Positions 49,816-60,487 are shown, numbered from the stretch's first letter. The stretch is 64,000 nucleotides of DNA from Streptomyces bikiniensis (GCA_000716465.1 JNWL01000019.1:1-64000); one strand, 5' to 3'. Numbers and translations are program-made. The notes: generated by a model not told the origin, from the letters alone.

Positions 49816-50439
49816 GGCACGACCACCCGTCTGCATCCGCGCCCCGGACGCCCGGACGCGACGGCGAGTTCCGTCGGCGGACCGATGCCGTGGCCGGTGT
49901 GCACCGAGGCCCACCCGCACGGGCGCGGACGGCGCCCCGGGGACGTCCACCGGGAGCGGGAGGTCCTCGCCGCGGCACGGGCGCGGGAACCGTACGAGGG
50001 CCTGAGGGACCGGATCGACGCCTGGGAGGAGGCCCTGGAGGAGGAGGCCGAACTGCGGGAGGACGAGGAGGACGAGGAGGACGAAGGAGACGGGGAACGG
50101 GGGGACGGGGAGTACGGGGAGGACTCCGGGCCCGTCTCCTCCCCGTACGACCTGTCGATCCCGCCGGGCCGGCGCGTGGGCGGGTACGCGTCCTGGAACG
50201 TGACCGACCCGTACCCGATGGACTGCGCGGTCCGCGCGACCCCCCTGCGCCTGCTGCTGACCGTCGACACCTCCGAGTGGAACGCCGGAAGCCCGAGTTG
50301 GACGCCGGTCGAGGACCGGGGCCTGCGCCCCGCCCCGCACGCCGCGCCCACCGGGGTCGTGGTGGGGAACCACGGCGAGCTCGACGTCTTCGGGTGCCCC
50401 GCCGACCCGGGGCGTCCGACCCGCTGGAGCGTGCAGTAG
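49816..50439 (+). pseudogene. Shortened remnant of a DUF1963-like hypothetical protein
   Basis: The frame shows TTRLHPRPGRPDATASSVGGP near its start and VGGYASWNVTDPYPMDC, RLLLTVDTSEWNAGSPSWTPVED and a terminal DVFGCPADPGRPTRWSVQ at the end. I recall these as the two ends of a Streptomyces protein of well over 300 residues. Here they are joined by about 60 residues of acidic repeats (EEEAELREDEEDEEDEG), so the middle is missing. The first ATG (49885) lies inside the conserved N-terminal motif and no ribosome site precedes it. A live shortened gene cannot be excluded. Confidence 0.55.
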
Positions 50440-50465
50440 ACCGCGGCGGGGTCCGCCCGGAAGAA

Positions 50466-50505
50466 GGGCCGGCCCCGGGGAGCGGGTGCTCCCCGGGGCC
50501 GGCCC
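50466..50505. terminator. Bidirectional terminator hairpin
   Basis: A perfect 18-base stem (50466-50483 with 50488-50505) with a four-base loop lies between the DUF1963 remnant and the converging chaplin. Confidence 0.85.
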
Positions 50506-50531
50506 CGTGCCTGTCCGCGTACCGCGTCGGG

Positions 50532-50765
50532 TCAGTCGTTGACGCAGACGTTGCCGAAGGCCGGGTTCAGCAGCGCGATGACGTTCACGCTGTTGCCACA
50601 GACGTTGACGGGGATGTGGATCGGGACCTGGATGACGTTGCCGGACAGGACGCCGGGCGAGCCGACGGCCGCACCCTCCGCGTCGGCGTCCGCGAAGGCG
50701 GGCGACGCCGCACCCATGGCCATGATGATTCCGGCGACGACGGCCGCAGCCTTCTTACAGTTCAT
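50532..50765 (-). CDS. Short chaplin
   Basis: A 77-residue chaplin. The signal peptide begins MNCKKAAAVVAGIIMAMG and is cut near AFADA. The mature domain has GSPGVLSGNVIQVPIHIPVN, VCGNSVNVIALLNPAFGNVC and ends VND, with both conserved Cys; it carries Ala in place of the usual Gly before LLNPAF, and the usual His before SPG is Gly. A Cys at position 3 of the signal peptide is unusual. It sits next to the rodlin genes, as chaplins do in other Streptomyces. Confidence 0.94.
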   Translation of the reverse strand: MNCKKAAAVVAGIIMAMGAASPAFADADAEGAAVGSPGVLSGNVIQVPIHIPVNVCGNSVNVIALLNPAFGNVCVND

Positions 50766-50916
50766 TTCGTCTGGATCCTTTCCTCGGCGGAGGAATTCTC
50801 ACGGATCTCGTGATGTCCGGGGAGGGGAGTTCCCCGGCCTCCGCTGTACACAACACAACGAACATCCCGCGCAAAGGAAACCGGAATAACGCGGGAGGCG
50901 TTCGTTTCACTCCATT

Positions 50917-50970
50917 GCCCGCACGGAATCGCCCGCACGGAATCGCCCGCACGGAATCGCCCGCACGGAA
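50917..50970. repeat. 14-base direct repeats between chaplin and rodlin genes
   Basis: Four copies of GCCCGCACGGAATC (the last shortened) begin at 50917, 50931, 50945 and 50959 and abut the rodlin terminator. They are identical over the shared bases, so expansion is recent or selected. Confidence 0.9.
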
Positions 50971-51010
50971 CAGGGCCGGCGGAGAACGGTGACGTTCTCC
51001 GCCGGCCCTG
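50971..51010 (-). terminator. Terminator hairpin of the leftward rodlin
   Basis: A perfect 17-base stem (50971-50987 with 50994-51010) with a six-base loop, 17 bases past the stop. Confidence 0.85.
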
Positions 51011-51026
51011 CCGCACACGCCGACGA

Positions 51027-51437
51027 TCAGCCGTTGCCGATGCCGTTCCCGGAGAGGACCGGGATGTCGTCCACCAGGTGCGAGAGCGCCTCGTCGCCCT
51101 TGGCCTGGGTGGAGTTCTCCGCGCACTGCTGGTTCTGCGGGGAGGACAGCACGTTGACGTCCTGGACGGTGATCGGGACGACACCGACGAGGGAGCCGAG
51201 GTTGCCCTTGACCGGAACGCCGAGGCAGAGCTTGTTCAGGGAGCCCTGGACCAGGGTCAGCTGGGGGCTCTGGTCGCCCGCGGTCTCCGAGTTGCCGAAC
51301 GCCGAGGTGGCGCCGTTGCCGCTGAGCGAGGTGGTGCCGGTGTCGTTGCTGATGGCCAGCGCCGGGGAGGCCGCCGCGGCAGAAGCGCCGACGACGGAGG
51401 CCGCAACAGCCGCAGCCGCCACAATCTTCTTGATCAC
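51027..51437 (-). CDS. Rodlin (leftward copy)
   Basis: A 136-residue secreted protein. Signal peptide to about PALAI; mature part [57 protein letters not shown] and LSGNGIGNG. Rodlins form the paired-rodlet layer on aerial hyphae and spores together with chaplins. The GTG ending at 51437 is the start. Compared with the other two it is the most divergent ([14 protein letters not shown] in place of [14 protein letters not shown]). It is divergent from the next rodlin and shares with it a 219-base spacer carrying two facing promoter-like pairs. Confidence 0.93.
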   Translation of the reverse strand: MIKKIVAAAAVAASVVGASAAAASPALAISNDTGTTSLSGNGATSAFGNSETAGDQSPQLTLVQGSLNKLCLGVPVKGNLGSLVGVVPITVQDVNVLSSPQNQQCAENSTQAKGDEALSHLVDDIPVLSGNGIGNG

Positions 51438-51486
51438 GGTGTTTCCGTTCCTGTTCCCACCAATCGACCTGATTGATGCGACCGGC

Positions 51487-51514
51487 TCAACTGGCTTCGG
51501 AGGGTTAGGTTCCG
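51487..51514 (-). promoter_or_regulatory. Sigma-BldN-like promoter of the leftward rodlin
   Basis: On the minus strand CGGAAC (51514-51509), 16 bases, AGTTGA (51492-51487); 10 of 12 positions fit the remembered CGTAAC/CGTTGA consensus. The -10 lies 50 bases from the start codon. Confidence 0.65.
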
Positions 51515-51583
51515 GTGCTTCACCCGTTCGTAGGGAGCCGTCCTTCGCGCTGCCGCGCGCGCTCCGCCATGAGGGTGACACGG

Positions 51584-51612
51584 CGGAACCCCCGCCGCCG
51601 GGTCCCTGTTGA
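51584..51612 (+). promoter_or_regulatory. Sigma-BldN-like promoter of the middle rodlin
   Basis: CGGAAC (51584-51589), 17 bases, TGTTGA (51607-51612); 10 of 12 positions fit. The -10 lies 45 bases before the GTG. Confidence 0.65.
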
Positions 51613-51656
51613 TCAGGTCGCTCCCTGCACGGAGCCGGTTCTAGAAGGGAACTCCC

Positions 51657-52055
51657 GTGATCAAGAAGGTTATGGCCACCGCGGCCGCGGCCGTCTCCAT
51701 GGCCGCCGTCGCCTCCCCGGCGCTGGCCATCAGCAACGACACCGGTACCACCTCGTTCAGCGGCAACGGTGCCACCCAGGCGTTCGGCAACTCCGCCACC
51801 TACGGCAACATGAGCCCCCAGATGGCTCTGATCCAGGGCTCCCTGAACAAGCCCTGCATCGGCCTGCCGGCCAAGCTCAACGCCGGTTCGCTGATCGGCC
51901 TCGTCCCGATCACCGTCCAGGACATCAACGTGCTGTCCTCCCCGCAGAACCAGCAGTGCGTCGAGAACTCCACCCAGGCCAAGGGCGACGAGCCGCTGTC
52001 GCACATCCTGGAGGACATCCCGGTCCTGTCGGGCAACGGCGTCGGCAACAACTGA
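51657..52055 (+). CDS. Rodlin (middle copy)
   Basis: A 132-residue rodlin. Signal peptide [20 protein letters not shown], cleavage near ALAIS, then [60 protein letters not shown] and the final LSGNGVGNN. Two conserved Cys. GTG start with AGAAGGGA upstream. A hairpin with a T-rich flank follows the stop. Confidence 0.94.
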   Translation: MIKKVMATAAAAVSMAAVASPALAISNDTGTTSFSGNGATQAFGNSATYGNMSPQMALIQGSLNKPCIGLPAKLNAGSLIGLVPITVQDINVLSSPQNQQCVENSTQAKGDEPLSHILEDIPVLSGNGVGNN

Positions 52056-52075
52056 CGTTCCCGGTCCGCGCGTCA

Positions 52076-52101
52076 GGGGCCGCTCCCTCGGGAGCAGCCC
52101 C
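52076..52101 (+). terminator. Terminator hairpin with T-rich tail
   Basis: An interrupted 10-base stem (GGGGC-GCTCC with GGAGC-GCCCC) is followed by TTTCGTCTT, close to a classical intrinsic terminator. Confidence 0.75.
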
Positions 52102-52122
52102 TTTCGTCTTGTCCCCCGCCGT

Positions 52123-52326
52123 TCAGCGCGGCCAGACCGGGGCCACCATCAGGCGCTCCCACTCCCTGTCCGGCATCCCCGGCACCGTGCGGCCCGCCTG
52201 CGTCCACTGCGTCACGAGGGCGGAGTAGAGCGGGAACGGGGTGCGGTCGGCGGGGATCGGGTCGCTCACGTACCGGCTCTTCGGAATGAAGGCCATTCTT
52301 TCCCATTTCCCGGGATCCGGCGCCAT
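52123..52326 (-). CDS. Small hypothetical protein between rodlin genes
   Basis: A 67-residue soluble protein. AAGGAG precedes the ATG ending at 52326 at ideal spacing. The product reads [19 protein letters not shown] at the start and contains [19 protein letters not shown] and [14 protein letters not shown]; it is rich in Trp and Pro and has no export signal. I do not recognise the family. Frames extending upstream to 52533 lack support. It is transcribed opposite to both flanking rodlins. Confidence 0.75.
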   Translation of the reverse strand: MAPDPGKWERMAFIPKSRYVSDPIPADRTPFPLYSALVTQWTQAGRTVPGMPDREWERLMVAPVWPR

Positions 52327-52488
52327 CTTCGCTCCTTCCGCTGGGATTTCCGCATCATTGCACAAGACCCCCGGGAGAGCTGTCCATCCTCTCCGCGTCG
52401 CGTCGCGCACCCCTGTGCGAACGGTTCGAAACGCGGTGCGGGACAGAGCATTTCGCTCATCTGCCCGTAGTCCGTCCGGTGGACTTCC

Positions 52489-52516
52489 CGGAACCTTCGG
52501 CATTCCCGCCGGTTGG
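52489..52516 (+). promoter_or_regulatory. Possible sigma-BldN-like promoter of the third rodlin
   Basis: CGGAAC (52489-52494), 16 bases, GGTTGG (52511-52516). The -35 is identical to those of the other two rodlins; the -10 is weaker (4 of 6). It lies 49 bases before the ATG. Confidence 0.5.
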
Positions 52517-52565
52517 TCAGTACGGCTCGGCAATCGGCGAGCCAGTATCCGAAAGGCCTGAACTG

Positions 52566-52973
52566 ATGAAGAAGCTGTTCGCTACGGCTGCCGTGGCCGC
52601 GACGGTCCTCGGCGCGACGGCGACGGGTGCCGGGCAGGCGCTCGCGATCGCCGACGACACCGGCACCACCTCGCTCAGCGGCAACGGTGCCAGCCAGGTG
52701 TACGGCAACTCCGCCACCCACGGCGACATGAGCCCGCAGCTGGCGCTGGTCCAGGGCTCCCTGAACAAGCCGTGCGTGGGTCTGCCGGCCAAGGTCAACG
52801 CCGGTTCGCTGATCGGTCTCGTCCCGATCACCGTCCAGGACATCAACGTGCTGTCCTCCCCGCAGAACCAGCAGTGCGTCGAGAACTCCACCCAGGCCAA
52901 GGGCGACGAGGCGCTGTCGCACCTGCTCAGCGACATCCCGGTCCTGTCGGGCAACGGCGCCGGCAACGGCTGA
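52566..52973 (+). CDS. Rodlin (third copy)
   Basis: A 135-residue rodlin starting at ATG 52566. Signal peptide [20 protein letters not shown], cleavage near ALAIA, then [60 protein letters not shown] and LSGNGAGNG. It is closest to the middle copy in the second half, where DNA identity is also high, suggesting duplication or gene conversion. The frame upstream to 52479 is not translated into a plausible signal. Confidence 0.94.
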   Translation: MKKLFATAAVAATVLGATATGAGQALAIADDTGTTSLSGNGASQVYGNSATHGDMSPQLALVQGSLNKPCVGLPAKVNAGSLIGLVPITVQDINVLSSPQNQQCVENSTQAKGDEALSHLLSDIPVLSGNGAGNG

Positions 52974-52995
52974 GCGACCGGCTCCGACCACGGCG

Positions 52996-53033
52996 CGGCC
53001 CCGCCGCCCCTCTTCGGAGGGGTGGCGGGGCCG
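52996..53033. terminator. Bidirectional terminator hairpin
   Basis: A 17-base stem with one G-T pair (52996-53012 with 53017-53033) lies between the third rodlin and the converging YyaL-like gene. Confidence 0.85.
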
Positions 53034-53052
53034 TCCCCGTTCCGGGCCCTGC

Positions 53053-55071
<2,019 letters not shown>

Positions 55072-55160
55072 GTGATCCAGCCTCTCACAGCGCTCGGCGC
55101 GGCCGGCGAAGTCCTTACGGGCCCGTCGGCGTCCGGTGCGGGTGTTCCGAGGCGGAGGGT

Positions 55161-55197
55161 CGCCCCGATACCGGGTCGGTACGGAGGTATCGGGGCG
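55161..55197 (-). terminator. Terminator hairpin of the FG-GAP gene
   Basis: A perfect 12-base stem (55161-55172 with 55186-55197) with a 13-base loop, about 20 bases after the stop of the FG-GAP protein gene. Confidence 0.7.
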
Positions 55198-55216
55198 GTT
55201 CCCGCGCCGGGGCGGG

Positions 55217-57460
55217 TCAGGCGACGTCGGTGAACCTGGTTCCCTCGCCGGCGTACAGGGGCGTCGTCTGGCGGGTGAACGGCGAACTCCACGAGCCCGT
55301 CGAGCGGTAGACGTAGGTGCCGGCCGCTCCGTACGCGATCAGGTCGGGGCGGCCGTCGTTGTCGAGGTCGCCCGCGCCGACGAGCCGGGAGAAGGCGTTC
55401 CAGCCGCCGCCGACGCGGGCGCGGGGGGCGAAGGTGCCGTCGCCCTTGCCGAGGTGGAGCCAGAGGACGCCGTCCTTGTCGCGGGCGACGAGGTCGCCGG
55501 CGGGCCCGCCCGCGATGTTGCCGGTGGCGGTGATCTGGTTGTAGACGCCCCAGCCGGTGGCCACCCTGACGCGGGGCGCGAAGGGCGCGGACCAGCTGCC
55601 GGTGCCCTTGTAGAACCAGAGGCCGCCGGCGGCGTCGGTGGCGAGGAGGTCGGACCGGCCGTCGCCGTTCAGATCGCTGCCACCGGTGATCTTGTCGTAG
55701 ACGCCCCAGCCGGGGCCGACCCGGGTGCGGGGGGCGAAGGTGCCGTCGCCCTTGCCGGGGTAGCTCCAGAGGACGCCGGAGCCGTCGAGGCCGACCAGGT
55801 CGCCGTGGGCGGCGCCGCCGATGTTCCCGACGGCCTCGATGTGCTTGTACGTGTTCCAGCCGGCGCCGACCCGGCTCCGCTGGACCGTCCTGACCTGTCC
55901 GTTCAGCGGCCGGTCCCGCAGGTCGTCGCGCCACAGCACCCCGGCGGCGTCCCGGGCGAGGAGGTCGGTGGAGCCGTTGTCCGTGAAGTCGTGCGGGTTG
56001 GGCGTCCGGCCGAGTTCCATGCGCCGGACGTCCCGGACGGCCCCGCCGACGGCGTCGACCTGCCTGGCCTCCATCGCGACCGTGTACGCGCCGTTCGGCG
56101 CGTCGTCCGCGTGGGGCATGTTCGATCCGAAGACCTCCCCGGCCCAGTCGAAGGAGAAGCGGGAGGTGCCGTCCGTGACGGGTGCGAGGTACTGGCGGAA
56201 GACCTTGCCCGTCGCGACGTGGGTGAGCGTCACGTCCATGGTGGCGTCGGGGCGCGACAGCGTCCACGCCAGCGTCACCCTGCCGCCGCTCTTGTCGAGG
56301 TTCACCGTCGCGGGGACGTCGGACCGCACGACGGCCAGCGGGGTGCCGAGGTCCATGTCCGCGATCTTGGTGACGGTCAGGTCGCCGTCGTCCGCGGTCC
56401 CCAGCCGGAACAGGCCGCGGGTGCCGTCGGGCCGCTCGCCGCTGACCACCGAGGTGCCGTCGCCCGCGGCCGCCAGGCCGGTCGTACCGGACGCGTTGGT
56501 GACGGGGCGGCTGTCGTTGGAGGACAGGGAGTAGGCCCTGAGGCCCGCCCACGGGTTCCCGTAGATTAGCCAGTCGCCCGCAAGCGTGGTGAGGTCGGTC
56601 TGCGCGGAACTGAGGGTCTTCTCGGTCCGCTCCGGGTTCTCGCCGCGCGAGACCGCCGTGAGGGTGATCGCGGTGCCCTCGCGCTCGTACCAGCCCACGT
56701 ACGACTCGGAGAACAGCAGGTGGCTGAAGTCGATGCCGCCCTCGTCGGCGCCGTACGTGAGGACGACGGACCCGGAGGCGATGTCGATGACGGACCGGCC
56801 GCCGGCCGTCGGGTCGCTCTTGCTGGCCATGTGGCCGACGAACACCTGCCCGTTCACGATCGGCGCGTCGCTCCAGAAGCGCTGGGCGTGGGCGGGCAGA
56901 CCGGTCACCGGCCGGGTTTCGAGCGCGGCTCCGTTCCTGGTCACCACGAGCAACTCCGCCTCGCCGTCGCCCTTCTGCACCTGTGCGAGGACGCTCGTCG
57001 GGCCGAGGACGGTCACGTAGGAGGCGTTCAGGGAGGAGAGGTCGAACGTCACGCCCGGGGCGGCCGGAACGGCCATGTTCCGGAGGGTGACCACGCGCAT
57101 GTCGCGGGCGGACGGCGCGTCGCCGACGGCGAGCACGTCGCCGCCGGCCGAGGCCCATCCGCCACCGGTCGGCACCGCGACCGGGGTCGGCGCCCCGCCG
57201 TCGTACGGGGTCCAGAGCAGCGTCGGGGCGCCGGCACCGGACGCGAACCGGTCGTGCGTGAGGAAGCCCGAGGGCCCTGTGGCCACGACCTCGGCACCCG
57301 TGGGGAAGGTGGGCAGGGCGCCGGTCTGGGCGGTCTCTCCGGAGGCGGGTGCCGCGAAGGCCGCCGGCGCCGTCGCCAGGCTGCCGGCACCGAGGGCCGT
57401 GACGGCGAGGACTGCCGTGACAGCCGAGGCGAGACGGGTGCGGGTGGTGCGGAATTGCAA
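55217..57460 (-). CDS. Large secreted FG-GAP/VCBS beta-propeller protein
   Basis: A 747-residue exported protein starting at TTG with GGGAG six bases before it. A signal peptide ends near AFAAP. Residues about 50-370 resemble a seven-bladed propeller of WD/TolB type, then an Ig-like FlgD segment ([28 protein letters not shown]), and the last 220 residues hold at least four FG-GAP repeats with calcium-binding loops such as [22 protein letters not shown] and [11 protein letters not shown]. Such repeats act in adhesion or substrate binding; no catalytic motif was seen. Function unknown. Confidence 0.88.
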   Translation of the reverse strand: MQFRTTRTRLASAVTAVLAVTALGAGSLATAPAAFAAPASGETAQTGALPTFPTGAEVVATGPSGFLTHDRFASGAGAPTLLWTPYDGGAPTPVAVPTGGGWASAGGDVLAVGDAPSARDMRVVTLRNMAVPAAPGVTFDLSSLNASYVTVLGPTSVLAQVQKGDGEAELLVVTRNGAALETRPVTGLPAHAQRFWSDAPIVNGQVFVGHMASKSDPTAGGRSVIDIASGSVVLTYGADEGGIDFSHLLFSESYVGWYEREGTAITLTAVSRGENPERTEKTLSSAQTDLTTLAGDWLIYGNPWAGLRAYSLSSNDSRPVTNASGTTGLAAAGDGTSVVSGERPDGTRGLFRLGTADDGDLTVTKIADMDLGTPLAVVRSDVPATVNLDKSGGRVTLAWTLSRPDATMDVTLTHVATGKVFRQYLAPVTDGTSRFSFDWAGEVFGSNMPHADDAPNGAYTVAMEARQVDAVGGAVRDVRRMELGRTPNPHDFTDNGSTDLLARDAAGVLWRDDLRDRPLNGQVRTVQRSRVGAGWNTYKHIEAVGNIGGAAHGDLVGLDGSGVLWSYPGKGDGTFAPRTRVGPGWGVYDKITGGSDLNGDGRSDLLATDAAGGLWFYKGTGSWSAPFAPRVRVATGWGVYNQITATGNIAGGPAGDLVARDKDGVLWLHLGKGDGTFAPRARVGGGWNAFSRLVGAGDLDNDGRPDLIAYGAAGTYVYRSTGSWSSPFTRQTTPLYAGEGTRFTDVA

Positions 57461-58072
57461 GGTGAACTCCCACGAGAAGAGCGGGCACGGGAGTGCCGCG
57501 CCCGATCGGACTCACGGGTGGGGGGAATGGTTGTGCGAGGTCGCGGCTTCCTCGTCGTCGGACGGGGTGGAGGTGCCGCCGACTGGCGGGACACCGGCCG
57601 ACCGGTTCGTGCCGGCATCGCCGTACGGGGATCTTCCGGGGTCACGGACCCCTGTGGGTCCGGCTCGCGTCTTCGAGGACGAGTCGTGGGGTGGGGTGGG
57701 GGCGGTCGGGGGCGCCCGCGCTGGTCGCCGGGGTCGCGGACGTCGCCGCGGTCGGTGCCGATCCGGCCCTCGGTACGTCGGCGGGGACGGGCGCTCGGCG
57801 CGGGCGCCGCGGTGGTGGCCGGGGCGGCCGCGACCGTGCTGAAGGCGACCTCCGGCACCCGGGCGGCGGGCCCGGGGAGCGTCGAGGAGGCGCGGGCCCG
57901 GCCCCCGTCGGGGCCTCGCCCCGATCCGTACCGCCTGCCGGTCGCCGGCGCGAAGGTACCGGGCGGGCGAACCACCCGTACGCGCACGCGGACCGCTCGT
58001 ACGGACGGAGACCGGCCCCGTACGGGAAGAGACACCGGCGGTCACTCCCCGCGCGCGTCCGGACGCGCGGGC
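57461..58072. other. Long stretch without a convincing gene
   Basis: All six frames give Arg/Pro/Gly-rich translations lacking ribosome sites. One rightward frame contains a short hydrophobic segment (GAGAAVVAGAAATVLKA near 57800), which may be the relic of a membrane protein. The promoter of the FG-GAP gene should lie at its left end. Confidence 0.5.
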
Positions 58073-58111
58073 GCCCTCCGGGCCGTACCCCTGGGGTACG
58101 GCCCGGAGGGC
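58073..58111. terminator. Very strong terminator hairpin
   Basis: A perfect 18-base stem (58073-58090 with 58094-58111) with a three-base loop, 79 bases past the stop of the small membrane protein gene. Confidence 0.85.
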
Positions 58112-58189
58112 GGGGGCCCGTGGTCCGGGAGCGCCGTCTCCCGGCGGGCCCGGCCGGGAGCCGGTTCTCTGCGGCCCGGCCCGCGGGGG

Positions 58190-58417
58190 CTACTTCTTCG
58201 AGTTCTCCGCCGGTACAGCCGCCGGCGCCGCCGGGTCCGGGGCCTCCTCGAAGGAGACCCGGCCCATGTGGCGGTTCATCGACTTCATCAGCATCCAGAC
58301 CGCCAGGGCCATGACCGCGAAGACGACGAAGCCGAGGACGCCGGGGGTCACCTTGTTCTTGTCCAGCTCTTCGGCGGCGAAGGGGACAAGCTGGGTCAGT
58401 GCCAGGTGTGCGCTCAT
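58190..58417 (-). CDS. Small single-helix membrane protein following mca
   Basis: A 75-residue protein from the ATG ending at 58417, or 78 residues from the ATG at 58426, which overlaps the end of mca. It contains AAEELDKNKVTPGVLGFVVFAVMALAVWMLMKSMNRHMG, here cited as landmarks: an acidic start, one membrane helix (about 30-50) and a basic SMNRHMG turn, then an Ala/Pro tail. This small protein regularly accompanies mca in Streptomyces as I recall it; its function is unknown. Translation is probably coupled to mca. Confidence 0.85.
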   Translation of the reverse strand: MSAHLALTQLVPFAAEELDKNKVTPGVLGFVVFAVMALAVWMLMKSMNRHMGRVSFEEAPDPAAPAAVPAENSKK

Positions 58418-58418
58418 G

Positions 58419-59300
58419 TCAGGCATTGTCGCGGATGCCCGCGAAGAGATCTTCCTCGGGGAGGGAGGTCGGCACCAGCGCCTTGCTGAGCTCGTACTCC
58501 TCCGTCGGCCAGACCTTCTTCTGGATCTCCATGGGGACGCGGAACCAGCCGCCGTCGGGGTCGATCTGCGTGGCGTGGGCGATCAGCGCCCGGTCCCGGG
58601 TCTCGAAGAAGTCGGCGCAGGGCACGAAGGTGGTCAGGGTCCGCTCCTTGCGCTCGAACTCCTTCCAGCGCTCCAGCCACTCCCCGTACGGGGACTCCAG
58701 GCCCTGGTCGAGGAGCGCCTGGTGCAGGGCCTCGGTGCGGGGGCGGTTGAAGCCCTGGTTGTAGTAGAGCTTCAGGGGCTGCCAGACCGGGCCGAACTCG
58801 TCCTCCGGGAACGCCTCGGGGTCGCCCGCGCCGTCGAAGGCCACCATCGTGATCTTGTGGGTCATGATGTGGTCGGGGTGCGGGTAGCCGCCGTTCTCGT
58901 CGTAGGTCGTGATGACCTGCGGACGGAAGGAGCGGATGCTGCGGACCAGTCGGCCGGCCGCCTCGTCGACGTCCTGGAGGGCGAAGCAGCCCTCGGGGAG
59001 CGGGGGCAGCGGGTCGCCCTCGGGCAGGCCCGAGTCGACGAAGCCCAGCCACTCCTGGGAGACGCCGAGGATCTCGCGGGCCCGGTCCATCTCCTTGCGG
59101 CGCACCTCGTGGATGTTCGCCTCGATCTCGGGGTCGCCCTGGAGCTTGGGGTTGAGGACCGAGCCGCGCTCGCCGCCCGTGCACGTCACCACCAGGACGT
59201 CCACCCCCTCGGACACGTACTTGGCCATCGTGGCCGCGCCCTTGCTCGACTCGTCGTCGGGGTGGGCGTGCACGGCCATCAGTCGCAGCTGGTCAGTCAA
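58419..59300 (-). CDS. mca: Mycothiol S-conjugate amidase
   Basis: A 293-residue zinc amidase of the LmbE/MshB fold. Metal ligands are in AVHAHPDDESSKGAA (His, Asp, Asp) and NGGYPHPDHIMTHK (His); VLVVTCTGGERGSVLNPKLQ is the family signature. Mca cleaves mycothiol conjugates of electrophiles and drugs, releasing mercapturic acids for export. TTG is taken as start because the encoded MTDQLRLMAVHAHPDDE matches remembered Streptomyces Mca proteins; GAGGATCG lies upstream. An ATG at residue 8 would remove this N-terminus. It is divergent from the DUF4307 gene. Confidence 0.93.
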   Translation of the reverse strand: MTDQLRLMAVHAHPDDESSKGAATMAKYVSEGVDVLVVTCTGGERGSVLNPKLQGDPEIEANIHEVRRKEMDRAREILGVSQEWLGFVDSGLPEGDPLPPLPEGCFALQDVDEAAGRLVRSIRSFRPQVITTYDENGGYPHPDHIMTHKITMVAFDGAGDPEAFPEDEFGPVWQPLKLYYNQGFNRPRTEALHQALLDQGLESPYGEWLERWKEFERKERTLTTFVPCADFFETRDRALIAHATQIDPDGGWFRVPMEIQKKVWPTEEYELSKALVPTSLPEEDLFAGIRDNA

Positions 59301-59338
59301 GACTCGATCCTCAGTGATTGGTCGTGGAGGGGGGTCTC

Positions 59339-59344
59339 TATAGT
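59339..59344 (+). promoter_or_regulatory. Candidate -10 of the DUF4307 gene
   Basis: TATAGT in the mca/DUF4307 spacer is close to the TATAAT consensus. The -35 region (near 59315-59321) is weak. Confidence 0.5.
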
Positions 59345-59398
59345 GACGGAATCGGGGGGTCGAAAATTCCGCCGCCCCCGGCTTCGAGAGGATCGATC

Positions 59399-59800
59399 AT
59401 GAGCGCGGTGCGAGAGCAGCTTCCCGAGGGGCGCTACGGGCGCTCCGCGGACGAGCGGGCCGACCGCAAGCTCAAGATCGTCGGGTCGGTCCTCGGGGTC
59501 CTCTTCCTCGGCCTGCTCGGCTGGTTCGGCTGGTACTACGTGGTCGACAGCAGGATCAGCGCCGAGATGATCAAGTTCGACGTGGTGAGCGCCACCGAGG
59601 TCCAGGTGCACCTGGAGATCCGCAAGGACGAGGGCGTCGCGGGCGTCTGCACGCTGCGCTCGCGCGCCGAGGACGGGACCGAGGTGGCCCGCAAGGACGT
59701 GCGGGTCGACGACCCCGCCGGCCGGGTCGACCAGGTCTTCTCCCTGCGCACCACCGCCCGCGCGACGAGCGCCGAACTGATCGGGTGTACGACCCGGTAG
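59399..59800 (+). CDS. DUF4307 membrane protein
   Basis: A 133-residue protein with a charged N-terminus (LPEGRYGRSADERADRKLK), a helix (IVGSVLGVLFLGLLGWFGWYYV) and an outer domain containing MIKFDVVSATEVQVHLEIRK and two Cys (GVCTLRS, IGCTTR). This matches DUF4307 of actinobacteria, function unknown. The second Cys is close to the C-terminus. GAGAGGATC precedes the ATG. Its place between mca and greA agrees with what I remember from other Streptomyces. Confidence 0.9.
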   Translation: MSAVREQLPEGRYGRSADERADRKLKIVGSVLGVLFLGLLGWFGWYYVVDSRISAEMIKFDVVSATEVQVHLEIRKDEGVAGVCTLRSRAEDGTEVARKDVRVDDPAGRVDQVFSLRTTARATSAELIGCTTR

Positions 59801-59989
59801 CGGTGGGTAGGGACTCGGTGACGAGTCCCGGCGGGTCACCGCGGTGACCTGGGGTGACGCCATTCCGTGGTTTATGTCCTCCCGCTTTCCGCCACTCATT
59901 GTTAGGCTCGTGGTTTCGCCCACCCGGGACAGCACAGCATTCCCGTGTAGGGCGATGCTTTGTATTCCCAGTACCTACGAGGAGCACCT

Positions 59990-60487
59990 GTGACCCAGAC
60001 CAGCGACAACGTCACCTGGCTCACCCAGGAGGCGTACAACAAGCTCAAGGACGAGCTTGAGTACCTGTCTGGTCCCGCGCGTACCGAGATCGCCGCCAAG
60101 ATCGCCGCCGCACGCGAAGAGGGCGATCTGCGCGAGAACGGCGGGTACCACGCGGCCAAGGAGGAGCAGGGTAAGCAGGAGCTCCGGGTCCGTCAGCTCA
60201 CCCAGCTGCTCCAGCACGCGAAGGTGGGCGAGGCCCCGGCGGACGACGGCGTCGTCGAGCCCGGCATGGTCGTCACGATCGCCTTCGACGGCGACGAGGA
60301 CGACACCCTGACCTTCCTCCTGGCCTCCCGCGAGTACGCGAGCGGTGACATCGAGACCTACTCGCCGCAGTCCCCGCTGGGCGTCGGCGTCAACGGCAAG
60401 AAGGCCGGTGACGACGCCGAGTACGAGCTGCCGAACGGCAAGAAGGCCACGGTGAAGATCCTCAGCGCGAAGCCGTACACCGGCTGA
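59990..60487 (+). CDS. greA: Transcription elongation factor GreA
   Basis: A 165-residue GreA. The N-terminal coiled coil contains WLTQEAYNKLKDELEYL and AREEGDLRENGGYHAAKEEQGKQELRVRQL with the acidic DLxENxxY tip; the C-terminal globular domain has the SPQSPLGVGVNGKKAGDD flap. It reactivates backtracked RNA polymerase by aiding transcript cleavage. GAGGAG lies five bases before the GTG at 59990; an earlier ATG at 59960 would add a nonconserved leader. A good hairpin follows. Confidence 0.96.
   Translation: MTQTSDNVTWLTQEAYNKLKDELEYLSGPARTEIAAKIAAAREEGDLRENGGYHAAKEEQGKQELRVRQLTQLLQHAKVGEAPADDGVVEPGMVVTIAFDGDEDDTLTFLLASREYASGDIETYSPQSPLGVGVNGKKAGDDAEYELPNGKKATVKILSAKPYTG

Noticed and set aside
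50766..50890. Sigma-BldN-like promoter for the chaplin at 50532
   Set aside because: GGGAAC or CGTTGT elements occur but no matching pair at 16-17 base spacing was found.
52073..52306. 77-residue leftward frame overlapping the 67-residue small gene
   Set aside because: It lacks a ribosome site and has biased composition; the overlapping frame has AAGGAG and a more protein-like sequence.
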